In this document: in pieces, positions 25,584 to 32,836 of the stretch | Layout: each line of letters begins with the position of its first letter | Position numbering within the stretch: the first letter of the stretch is position 1 | Assembly: GCA_020248905.1 (NCBI GenBank) | Contig: JADCGR010000023.1 | Location: 1-64,000 of the forward strand | Direction: 5' to 3' | Length of the DNA stretch: 64,000 nucleotides | From: Curvibacter sp. | GTDB taxonomy: Bacteria; Pseudomonadota; Gammaproteobacteria; Burkholderiales; Burkholderiaceae_C | Notes under the pieces: generated by a model | The model's input: only the letters and a program-made list of their open reading frames with translations | Told to the model about the DNA's origin: nothing | Databases searched by the model: none | Made by a program: the position numbers and the translations under genes

Positions 25584-27361
25584 AAGCCAATAGATTCGAG
25601 TTGCCGACCCACATGCTGACGAGTCGTAAATAGGGTCTGCGCGCAAACGTCGATTTCGCGCGAGGCATACATATCAGCGCAGCGCTTACGCTGGATTTTC
25701 CCGCTGGAGGTGCGAGGGATTTTTCCGTGCGATAGAAAATAAATGTCTCGCAGATGTACATCGTGAACTTGGGCTACCGCCATGCGCAAGGTATGAGCTA
25801 CTGAGTGGAATTCCTGGCCAGGGTAATCCTTGGTGCGACGAGGCAACTCAACATACGCCACAACGTTTGATCCGTCGTCCGAGTCCGCTGCAAATACTGC
25901 AGCCTGCACTTCACTGAAGATGGCAGATGTCTTGATCAGAGTCGATTCGATATCATGGGGATACAGATTGCGTCCACGAAAAATTATCAGTTCCTTGATT
26001 CGCCCAGTGATGAACAGTCCCTCGTTGTGGAAAAATCCGAGGTCACCTGTACGCATGAATGGGCCTTCGCCACACGAAGTCATTGCTTTAAATGTTTCCA
26101 TCGTCGCCACCGGATTCCGCCAATAGCCCGACGCCACACTGCTCCCAGCAAACCAGACTTCCCCGACTTGACCATTGCTCAAGATGCACCCAGTGGACGG
26201 GTCGACGATCACGATGCGATGTTCCAGTACTGGCCGACCACAGCACACGACCGTCTGTGTCGGCTGTGCCGAATCGTGCTGCACTTCGGCTCGGCCCACT
26301 GTCAACGCAGCACGACCCACAAACAGTGTGCGCAAGTTATTTGGAGCCACTCCCCCGGAAACCATCAACGTCGCCTCGGCGAGCCCATAGCACGGTTTGA
26401 TTGCGTCACTCCGCAAGCCAAAGCGTGAAAACCGGAGTTCAAATCGTTCAATAGCATCCGCGTTTACAGGCTCTGCTCCGCAGAAGATCGTCGATAGTGT
26501 GGACAAATCCAGTGCCTCTATCTCGTCATCCGGTTGCGCTTTCGCGCATAACTCCAGCGCGAAATTTGGCGCTGCGGTCGCCACCGCACGGTAGTGGCTA
26601 ATCATCTTCAGCCAGCGTAACGGTCGCTGAAGGAAGTGCAGTGGCGACATGAAGACATAATGCCCGCCAAGCGCGACAGGCTGCAGCGTGGCTCCAATCA
26701 GTCCCATGTCATGAAACTGCGGTAACCAGCCCGCCCCAACCAAGTTCTCAGGCAGATCTGCCGAGCGCTGGATGGCCCTCTCATTGGCCACCAGTTGGGC
26801 ATGGGTAATCATTACGCCTTTGGGTTCACCAGTCGATCCCGAGGTGTACTGCAGGAAAGCCAACTGCTCCTGTGCTGGCAATGTGACAGAACAGGTAACG
26901 ACCGGCTCGTCGGATTCGCAAAACACCGCGACATGCGATGTGTCTACACCTGAACCAAGCAGTCCTTCGCCTATCGAACTCCGGAGACTTCGTGTGGTAA
27001 GAACCGCTCGAGTCTCAGAGTCCAGGATGATCTGCCGCAGCCGCGCATAGTGGTGGCTGTTGCGCGCCAAATTCGCAGGCACGCTAACGGCACCGGCGTA
27101 GGCACACGCGAAGAACGCAATAATGAAGTCCAGACCTGACGGGAACAGTAATAGCACCGCTTTGTGCGACAGTCCACAATCTCGCAATTGCTGTCCGTAT
27201 GCAACGGCACGACTGCGAAGATCGCCGTATGTCAGGACGCGTTCTTGGTCGTCACCGTTAACGAGAAATGTGTAGGCACGCTCTTCTGGACGTGTCTGAG
27301 AGTAGTGTTCCAGACATTCCAGAATGGTACTGGCCGAATCAAGCGGGAGTTGTCTGTTCAT
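25580..27361 (-). CDS. fatty-acyl-AMP ligase
   Basis: A 593-residue adenylate-forming enzyme of the FAAL group. It shows the P-loop QYTSGSTGEPKGVMITH (A3 motif 172-183), WLPQFHDMGLIG (characteristic of FAAL proteins), CYGLAEATLMVSGG, the TGDLGFFHNEGLFITGR hinge motif and the C-terminal catalytic lysine in SSGKIQRKRC (K555). FAALs activate a fatty acid as the acyl-AMP and pass it to a carrier protein, not to coenzyme A. The adjacent ACP is the likely acceptor. It overlaps the cysteine desulfurase gene by 23 bp and the ACP gene by 4 bp. Confidence 0.9.
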   Translation of the reverse strand: MNRQLPLDSASTILECLEHYSQTRPEERAYTFLVNGDDQERVLTYGDLRSRAVAYGQQLRDCGLSHKAVLLLFPSGLDFIIAFFACAYAGAVSVPANLARNSHHYARLRQIILDSETRAVLTTRSLRSSIGEGLLGSGVDTSHVAVFCESDEPVVTCSVTLPAQEQLAFLQYTSGSTGEPKGVMITHAQLVANERAIQRSADLPENLVGAGWLPQFHDMGLIGATLQPVALGGHYVFMSPLHFLQRPLRWLKMISHYRAVATAAPNFALELCAKAQPDDEIEALDLSTLSTIFCGAEPVNADAIERFELRFSRFGLRSDAIKPCYGLAEATLMVSGGVAPNNLRTLFVGRAALTVGRAEVQHDSAQPTQTVVCCGRPVLEHRIVIVDPSTGCILSNGQVGEVWFAGSSVASGYWRNPVATMETFKAMTSCGEGPFMRTGDLGFFHNEGLFITGRIKELIIFRGRNLYPHDIESTLIKTSAIFSEVQAAVFAADSDDGSNVVAYVELPRRTKDYPGQEFHSVAHTLRMAVAQVHDVHLRDIYFLSHGKIPRTSSGKIQRKRCADMYASREIDVCAQTLFTTRQHVGRQLESIGL

Positions 27362-28544
27362 GATCGACGGCCTTGCTAATGCGTTGAAGGGAACGCACGC
27401 CTTGCGCCATCGCGTCCACGAAGCGTTTCAAATCCTGCTCTTCGGTGTACCGACCGAAACTCACGCGCAAAGTGGCTTTGATGGCGCGCTCGCTCACTCC
27501 CATCGCTACCAATACATGCGACAGCGATACCGTCTTGTTATTTGCACAGGCCGACCCAAGCGATACCTGGATGCCATGCATCTGATCAAGTATTGCAGCG
27601 AGGGCCTCAGCGCGAATACCATCAATGCAAACGCTGAGCGTATACGGCACTTGCTGCTCTGGATCGCTCGGCCCATGGAAAGACACACCCGGAACGCATT
27701 CGATCAGCAGACGGCTGAAGGTGATGCGGTAGTTGGCCGCCCGAAATACGAGCTCCGGCAGCACCGCATAGATCGCTTCAGCAGCTGCCCCCATCGCGAC
27801 GATCAGGCCAACGGCCTCGGTGCCTCCACGCAGGCCGCCTTCCTGGCCGCCACCGTGTAATAGCGGCTCGATGGTTAGGCCATGCCTGACGTAGAGACCA
27901 CCGACCCCCTTGGGGCCGTAGAATTTGTGCGCTGCGAACGACATGGTGTCCACGCCGAGCTCGTGCGCGTTGACGTGAATTTTTCCGACAGCTTGCACGC
28001 CATCAACGTGAAAGTGGATGTCACGCGCTCGGAGCAATGTAGAAATCTCACGGACAGGCTGTATGGTTCCGACCTCATTGTTCACCAACATGATCGAAAC
28101 CAGTTGGGTATTCGGACGTAGCACAGCCTCGACCGCTTCGGCTGAGACGATGCCTTCGGCATTTGGTTTGATCCGGGTCACCTCGAAGCCGAACACGCGC
28201 TCCAAGTAGGATGCGATCTCAAGCACTGAGGAGTGCTCGATACCGGACACGATGACATGCGCTGGCTGCGCGTGGCCAATGAAGCCGCGTGACGTCAATG
28301 CGCCTTTTATCGCCCAGTTGTTCGCTTCGGTTCCGCCTGAAGTGAACGTGAGTTCCGACGAGTCGCATCCTACCAGCCGAGCTACCTGCCTGCGGGCACT
28401 CTCCAGCCTCTGCTTTGAGAGATTCGCCAGCGAGTATTTGCTGGAGGGGTTGCCGAAATCGAGTAATGCGCCGTTGAGCGCCTCGATCGCTTGCTGACAC
28501 ATCGGGGTTGTGGCGTTGTAGTCGAAATAGCCTTGCAACGACAT
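27339..28544 (-). CDS. NifS/IscS-like cysteine desulfurase
   Basis: A 401-residue PLP enzyme; the ATG at 28544 is chosen because AAGGAG lies 7 bp upstream. The fold-type I signature is complete: FDYNATTPM at the start, TFTSGGTEANNWAIKGA, H104 stacking on PLP (SGIEHSSVLE), K207 in FAAHKFYGPKGVGG, and the persulfide-bearing C333 in SLGSACANNK. It removes sulfur from cysteine as an enzyme-bound persulfide. It lies between the IscU-like and FAAL genes, outside any isc, suf or nif operon. This suggests a dedicated sulfur supply for the pathway encoded here. Confidence 0.9.
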   Translation of the reverse strand: MSLQGYFDYNATTPMCQQAIEALNGALLDFGNPSSKYSLANLSKQRLESARRQVARLVGCDSSELTFTSGGTEANNWAIKGALTSRGFIGHAQPAHVIVSGIEHSSVLEIASYLERVFGFEVTRIKPNAEGIVSAEAVEAVLRPNTQLVSIMLVNNEVGTIQPVREISTLLRARDIHFHVDGVQAVGKIHVNAHELGVDTMSFAAHKFYGPKGVGGLYVRHGLTIEPLLHGGGQEGGLRGGTEAVGLIVAMGAAAEAIYAVLPELVFRAANYRITFSRLLIECVPGVSFHGPSDPEQQVPYTLSVCIDGIRAEALAAILDQMHGIQVSLGSACANNKTVSLSHVLVAMGVSERAIKATLRVSFGRYTEEQDLKRFVDAMAQGVRSLQRISKAVDHEQTTPA

Positions 28545-28554
28545 GACAATCTCC

Positions 28555-28920
28555 TTATTTTGCCGGAGCATGGATCTGCTTCAGCCGTTGAAACAGTGCC
28601 CTGAGCATTTCCAGGCAGTGGTGTTGCGAAGGCTCCAACTCGCCGAGCATCGTCTCAATATCGTCGTTGGACGTGTCCAACACCACGCTGAGCGGTTTGC
28701 CATCGATACAGGCACAGAAAACGTTACCGGTGGCCAGCGAAGTAGCGCACCCCCAGGCCTGATAGCGTGCTCGCTTGATGAAACCGTCTGTCACATCAAG
28801 TTGCACTCGAATGCGGTCGCCACAAACCGGGTTGCCGATTTCTATGGATGCGGTTGCCTCGTCGAGTTCCGATGCGAACGCAGGATCAGAGAAATTTTTG
28901 ACGATAATCTCATTGAACAT
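28555..28920 (-). CDS. IscU/NifU-like scaffold protein
   Basis: A 121-residue protein starting MFNEIIVKNFSDP (ATG at 28920 with GAGAG upstream). The three scaffold cysteines are present: C33 with D35 in GNPVCGDRIRV, C58 in WGCATSLATG and C102 in QHHCLEML. The aspartate that makes assembled clusters labile is kept. The LPPVK chaperone-recognition motif of housekeeping IscU is missing, which suggests it does not work with HscA. It is immediately upstream of the NifS-like gene, so it probably accepts its sulfur, either as a cluster or as a persulfide passed on to the product. Confidence 0.8.
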   Translation of the reverse strand: MFNEIIVKNFSDPAFASELDEATASIEIGNPVCGDRIRVQLDVTDGFIKRARYQAWGCATSLATGNVFCACIDGKPLSVVLDTSNDDIETMLGELEPSQHHCLEMLRALFQRLKQIHAPAK

Positions 28921-28928
28921 ATCGGCTC

Positions 28929-30104
28929 TCAGTTCGCAACCGGGCATACATTGGGAGAATCCTCGTCCATCTTTTTCTCAAGGTTGACGGCACAACAACC
29001 AAACTCCAATGACGACGGAGCGCGCATGATGTATTCCATTCGCTGGCCGCTACGTCCTGAAGGGCTATTACCAGGAACTAGAGAGACTATGTCTTCGGTA
29101 AGTATCATTCCCGGAGTAGCTAGCGCAAGAGGATCCAGTATGCCGAGCACGCCTTTTTCGCCAACGGGTACTTCCTTGCTGAGGTCGTTCATGTCACGAA
29201 CAGTCAAATGCACGTAGGGTGAGACATGTTTGATTTGGTGCTCGTCATCTATCGCCATCACGTTTGATTCGACGAGCGCATAAATATCGCGTACTCCATT
29301 GGGCTCAAGGCCAAGGTACTCCTCGCACATGAGATTGAACTCGCGGCGGGATATCATCTGACCGGTAAATCGTTTCCATCCACCTAAAGTGACGACGCGG
29401 CTGCCACGGTCGAGCTTAATGTGCTGACCCGTTTGCTTGAGAAACTGCAGCAGACGATAAATGAGGAACGGCGGGCCAATGATGTGGCGGGTGAACTGGT
29501 TCTCCCAAGTCTTGAGTTGAGCGAGCGCATCCTCCGGCACGAACCGCTCTTGTTTGACCATGAAGCGATGAGTGTCAAGCAGGCCTGCAAGCATGTTCAA
29601 CGCCTTGATCATTCCCATTTCCGGGATCTCTTCCGTGGACGGGCAGACATACAGACCCGCACCTTTGGAAATGCCGAGGAATTCGCGGTACATCGCATAG
29701 ATTGCAACAACGGCGACATCGACGGTGTCACTACAGCGACGCGAAATACTGGGTAACCCGCTGGTTCCAGTACTACGCATTTCATGCTCGATTGCGTGTA
29801 GCGGCTTGGATAGCAGTTCGTGGCTACTGGCTGACTTGAACTTGGCAATCGGGACAAGTGGGATCTTGATCAGATCCTCAAAGGTGAGAATCTGATCAGG
29901 ATGCACGCCCTTGCTGTCGCATGCCTCACGGTAGTAGGCATTATTCTCATAGTGATGCCGAAAAGCGTCGGAAATGAGCGCCAACTTGACACTATTGAGA
30001 TCATCCTGCGGCATCCGATAGAGCTCGGACACAGATGCGACAGCCGCAGCCAAGGGATCAAGTCCAAGCTGGCGAATCGACGTTACAAAGGCGTGGCTAG
30101 TCAT
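28929..30104 (-). CDS. LuxE/PaaK-family acyl-protein synthetase-like enzyme
   Basis: A 391-residue protein of the LuxE group; the ATG at 30104 is preferred because AGGGAG lies just upstream, although the frame stays open to 30164. Features include MRSTGTSGLPSISRRCSD (nucleotide-binding loop), GPPFLIYRLLQFL, VTLGGWKRFTGQMISRREF and, near the C-terminus, cysteines at about 370/371 (SLEFGCCAVNL) where LuxE proteins carry the acylated cysteine. LuxE activates a fatty acid with ATP and transfers the acyl group through that cysteine. No LuxC reductase or luciferase is present, so a bioluminescence role is unlikely. It is the first gene of the acyl-sulfur operon. Confidence 0.82.
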   Translation of the reverse strand: MTSHAFVTSIRQLGLDPLAAAVASVSELYRMPQDDLNSVKLALISDAFRHHYENNAYYREACDSKGVHPDQILTFEDLIKIPLVPIAKFKSASSHELLSKPLHAIEHEMRSTGTSGLPSISRRCSDTVDVAVVAIYAMYREFLGISKGAGLYVCPSTEEIPEMGMIKALNMLAGLLDTHRFMVKQERFVPEDALAQLKTWENQFTRHIIGPPFLIYRLLQFLKQTGQHIKLDRGSRVVTLGGWKRFTGQMISRREFNLMCEEYLGLEPNGVRDIYALVESNVMAIDDEHQIKHVSPYVHLTVRDMNDLSKEVPVGEKGVLGILDPLALATPGMILTEDIVSLVPGNSPSGRSGQRMEYIMRAPSSLEFGCCAVNLEKKMDEDSPNVCPVAN

Positions 30105-30134
30105 CTTACTCCCTACTTCATCAAAAAAACCACG

Positions 30135-30164
30135 ATGATAACCTAAGATCGAGTCTGGTGGCAA
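30135..30164 (-). promoter_or_regulatory. sigma70-like promoter of the acyl-sulfur operon
   Basis: On the minus strand TTGCCA (30164-30159) and TATCAT (30140-30135) are separated by 18 bp; each matches five of six consensus bases. The -10 lies 30 bp upstream of the luxE-like ATG. The -35 box starts 4 bp after the end of the pentanucleotide repeat tract. Confidence 0.6.
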
Positions 30165-30168
30165 TTTC

Positions 30169-30253
30169 TTGCCTTGCCTTGCCTTGCCTTGCCTTGCCTT
30201 GCCTTGCCTTGCCTTGCCTTGCCTTGCCTTGCCTTGCCTTGCCTTGCCTTGCC
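30169..30253. repeat. pentanucleotide tandem repeat, TTGCC x17
   Basis: Seventeen perfect copies of TTGCC (GGCAA on the minus strand) cover 85 bases with no interruption. The tract stands directly upstream of the -35 box of the luxE-like gene, in the UP-element or activator position, and about 100 bp from the XRE gene on the other side. On the minus strand the luxE frame is open through the tract but meets TAG at 30260-30258, and I found no usable start above it. An effect on transcription is therefore more likely than translational phase switching. Confidence 0.95.
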
Positions 30254-30308
30254 GAAGCTATGCGTTTAGCGTCAATCGTTCATGGTGTGTTTAGCGTCAT
30301 TACAAATA

Positions 30309-30350
30309 CGTCGTAAAAACACGACGATTGCTGTCATTTACAAGGACAGC
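30309..30350 (+). promoter_or_regulatory. inverted repeats in front of the XRE regulator
   Basis: CGTCGT-N6-ACGACG (30309-30326) is a palindrome that could bind a repressor. GCTGTC-N9-GACAGC (30330-30350) forms a hairpin that includes the ribosome-binding site AAGGAC of the XRE gene. Both suggest autoregulation; the roles are inferred from position only. Confidence 0.4.
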
Positions 30351-30355
30351 AACGC

Positions 30356-30766
30356 ATGGCAAAGCCCATACGTCGGTCGCTGGCCAGACGCTTGGGTCGC
30401 AACATCGGAGACCGCCGTCGGGCCGTTGGCCTGACACAGGAACAACTCGCCGAGTACCTTGAGATCGACACCCTGACCGTGTCGCGCTACGAGACCGGCA
30501 ACATCCTCCCGCCATTGACCGTGGTGGACGTGGCCGCACGGCTGCTCAACACCACCATCGCCGATCTGCTGGGCGAAGCACCTGTTCAGCCCGTCGAGCA
30601 TGCTGATCGCATTGGCATCTGGTTGGCCAGCCTTCCCCTGTCCGACCGCGATTGGATCGAAGGTATTGTCAAGCAACTGGTTGAACGCTGCCAGCCACGC
30701 AAACGCGGTCGTCCACGCACCCGTCCAAAAACAGGCAAAGCTCCTCCGCCATCTCCATCCGCTTGA
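30356..30766 (+). CDS. XRE-family transcriptional regulator
   Basis: A 136-residue DNA-binding protein with a Cro/cI-type helix-turn-helix at about residues 13-68 (LGRNIGDRRRAVGLTQEQLAEYLEIDTLTVSRYETGNILP). The C-terminus is rich in arginine, lysine and proline (RKRGRPRTRPKTGKAPPP). It has no protease domain, so it is not a cleavable repressor. It starts the phage block next to the LexA-type repressor and probably takes part in the lysogeny decision. Its ribosome-binding site is inside a small hairpin. Confidence 0.8.
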   Translation: MAKPIRRSLARRLGRNIGDRRRAVGLTQEQLAEYLEIDTLTVSRYETGNILPPLTVVDVAARLLNTTIADLLGEAPVQPVEHADRIGIWLASLPLSDRDWIEGIVKQLVERCQPRKRGRPRTRPKTGKAPPPSPSA

Positions 30767-30815
30767 CGTGCCAGTCCTAGACGGCCCGATCCTGCAGCTT
30801 TTGTTTTAAGGTGTC

Positions 30816-30844
30816 GAATTGTTCACTATAATAGCGAACAATTC
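30816..30844 (+). promoter_or_regulatory. palindromic operator over a TATAAT box
   Basis: GAATTGTTC (30816-30824) and GAACAATTC (30836-30844) are perfect 9-bp arms around an 11-bp centre that contains TATAAT (30827-30832). It lies 15 bp upstream of the LexA-like start. A repressor bound here would cover the -10 box, so this is very likely the autoregulatory operator of the LexA-type protein. The -35 box is weak. Confidence 0.8.
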
Positions 30845-30859
30845 AACTGGATTGTTGCC

Positions 30860-31456
30860 ATGCGCCACGCCAACCGAGACGCCGACCACCTGAACACCCT
30901 GCGCCAGTACTTCGCGCAGAACCGCCGCATTCCCAGCTACCAGCGCATTGCTGACCTGCTGGGCTTTGCCTCGCGCGCGGCGGCGGTGAAGTTCATGGGG
31001 CGCATGGAAGCGGAAGGTTTTGTGGTGCGTACTGTGGATGACGACGCCTGGATGCCAGCGCGGCGCTTCTTCGAGCATCCGTTGGCGCAAGCCACTGTGC
31101 AGGCCGGGCAGCCAGCGGTTGCCATCGACGTGAGTGCCGAGCCGTTCCTGTTTGACGACTACCTCGTCAAGAAGCCTGCCGACACCGTGGTGGTGCCGGT
31201 GCAAGGGGACTCGATGATCGAGGCGGGCATCTTCGAAGGCGATCTAGCGGTGGTGGAACGCACGGCTTCGGCCAAGCTGGGTAGTTTCGTGGTGGCGCAG
31301 GTGGAAGACCGTTTCACCCTCAAGGAACTGGTCAAGGTTGATGGCGTTCATGCGCTCAAAGCACACAACCGGCGCTACCCGCTGATTCGCCCCGAGGGGG
31401 TGTGGCACATTTTCGGCGTGATGGTCGGATTGGTCAGACGGTATCAGCGTTGTTGA
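30860..31456 (+). CDS. LexA/UmuD-like self-cleaving repressor (S24 peptidase)
   Basis: A 198-residue protein with a winged-helix N-terminus (LRQYFAQNRRIPSYQRIADLLGFASRAAAVKFMGRMEAEGFV) like LexA. An Ala-Gly pair at 82-83 (VQAGQP) fits the cleavage site, and the S24 protease domain has nucleophile S118 (QGDSMIEAGIFEGDLAVV) and K155 (FTLKEL). RecA filaments would trigger self-cleavage during DNA damage, releasing the operator and inducing the prophage. A palindromic operator overlaps its own -10 box. It is the most likely SOS-responsive master repressor of the phage. Confidence 0.88.
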   Translation: MRHANRDADHLNTLRQYFAQNRRIPSYQRIADLLGFASRAAAVKFMGRMEAEGFVVRTVDDDAWMPARRFFEHPLAQATVQAGQPAVAIDVSAEPFLFDDYLVKKPADTVVVPVQGDSMIEAGIFEGDLAVVERTASAKLGSFVVAQVEDRFTLKELVKVDGVHALKAHNRRYPLIRPEGVWHIFGVMVGLVRRYQRC

Positions 31457-31539
31457 AACTCGGGGTGTCGCGTAGCTGCGGTGCAAGGACAAACAAGGAA
31501 TGTCAATGTGACGACGTAAGGACGGAAAGAGGTGAGGCG

Positions 31540-32829
31540 ATGAAGGTTTTCAATGCAAGGCATTTTCTGCGGCACATCTCGATGCCGACGCTCAAACAGT
31601 TCACCGACGGCCATGTGCTGGGCGTGCGGTTGAACGTGGACTGGAGCCTGTCAGCCGATAGCCTGCCCGCAGCCGTTGGCGATGCCGTGCAAGACTTGGA
31701 AAACCTCCTTACCACGCCAGAGTTTGATGCTACCGAACGCCCTGCTGTTGAACATGACCTACGTCTGTGGGTGGACGACCTGCGGCGTGCGCACCTGATG
31801 TCCAACGGACTGGCACTCGCTGAATTCCGAAGTAGCTGCCAATTGGATGCCGAAGCCCTGGCTGCATTCGCCGACCGCGACGAGCGCGAGATCGCTTTGT
31901 GGATGCTGGCCATGCGCGACAAGGCATTCCGCGACGTCGAACTGCATCTGGCGTTTCAGGCCAAGACCAATGGCAAGTACTGGAAGAAGCATCGGATTCA
32001 ATGCGGCCTCGACCCGTGCCGCGACCGGGTGCAACTGGAGTTGTTCTGTCATGACGTGGCCAATCTCTACAAAAAGGCGGGTGCGGGCGATGGCGTGCAT
32101 GTGGAGTTCAGCGAGCGAGCCGGTCTTGACGCCAGCGACGCAGCCAGTATCCAGCTGACGATCTACGTCGAAGGGCCGGTGACGGCGCTGGCGCATTTCA
32201 CGCAAAGCCACTTCACACGCATCACCACCCGCATTGCGCTGGAGACGGCCTTGGTCTATCACCCCGCCACCGGCGAGGTGGAAACCATCGTCAAGGGCGG
32301 CACCAAGAACCATGCTGCCGTGCTGGAGTTGTTCGGCAAGCATGTAGTGCGTCAGCCCATCACGCCCGAATTGATCGAAAAGCAGCGCTACCGCCTCAAC
32401 GCTTTGCGCGACGGGCTGATGGAACCCTTCGAGGACTGGTCAATGCTGGGGGTGGAGCAAGTGCGATTGCGCCGCGCTCGGTTGTGTCCGGCCGGGCAAA
32501 CCGCCATCAGTTTCAATGTAGAAGCCTCGCCGGACAAGGCACAACCGGATGCGATCCACCTTGCTCGAGGTGCGCTCAAGGTCGAGCACTTGTTCGAGGC
32601 CGAATACAACCTTGAGGGTGCCACGGTGATCGTCCACACCACGCCCATCGAGGACGGCGGCAAGCCCGGGCATTTCAGCTTTGACGTGTATGCATCCGGC
32701 TCGTCGACCATCAAGAATCTGTCGCCACGCAATCAGACTATCGCACGCAAGGTGCTGCAGGCACTGCTTGTGATTGATGCCGACGAGCCACCAGTGCCAG
32801 AACCAGTGGAAGAAGCCGTGGCCGCATGA
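31540..32829 (+). CDS. phage protein of unknown function (429 aa)
   Basis: The ATG at 31540 is preceded by AGAGGTGAGG; the frame is open upstream into the repressor gene but has no better site. The product has no recognised family. It has mixed alpha/beta composition, no signal peptide or membrane helix, and stretches such as KTNGKYWKKHRIQCGLDPCRDRVQLELFCHDVANLY and ALVYHPATGEVETIVKGGTKNHAAVLELFGKHVV. It is followed after 7 bp by the next unknown gene, so the two probably work together. Position after the repressor suggests an early function. Confidence 0.75.
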   Translation: MKVFNARHFLRHISMPTLKQFTDGHVLGVRLNVDWSLSADSLPAAVGDAVQDLENLLTTPEFDATERPAVEHDLRLWVDDLRRAHLMSNGLALAEFRSSCQLDAEALAAFADRDEREIALWMLAMRDKAFRDVELHLAFQAKTNGKYWKKHRIQCGLDPCRDRVQLELFCHDVANLYKKAGAGDGVHVEFSERAGLDASDAASIQLTIYVEGPVTALAHFTQSHFTRITTRIALETALVYHPATGEVETIVKGGTKNHAAVLELFGKHVVRQPITPELIEKQRYRLNALRDGLMEPFEDWSMLGVEQVRLRRARLCPAGQTAISFNVEASPDKAQPDAIHLARGALKVEHLFEAEYNLEGATVIVHTTPIEDGGKPGHFSFDVYASGSSTIKNLSPRNQTIARKVLQALLVIDADEPPVPEPVEEAVAA

Positions 32830-32836
32830 GGTCAGC

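Noticed and set aside
27339-28920. Housekeeping isc or nif cluster
   Set aside because: No iscR, iscA, hscA/B, fdx or nitrogenase genes are nearby, and the scaffold lacks the chaperone motif; the genes are locked between acyl genes.
28929-30104. Bioluminescence (lux) operon
   Set aside because: Only a LuxE-like gene is present; luxA, luxB, luxC and luxD are absent and the neighbours are sulfur and carrier genes.
30169-30253. CRISPR array
   Set aside because: The repeat unit is only 5 bp and has no spacers; it is a simple tandem repeat.
30169-30260. Translational phase variation of the luxE-like gene through the repeat tract
   Set aside because: In the present frame a TAG precedes the tract, and in the other two frames I found no ATG, GTG or TTG start between the tract and the next upstream stop.
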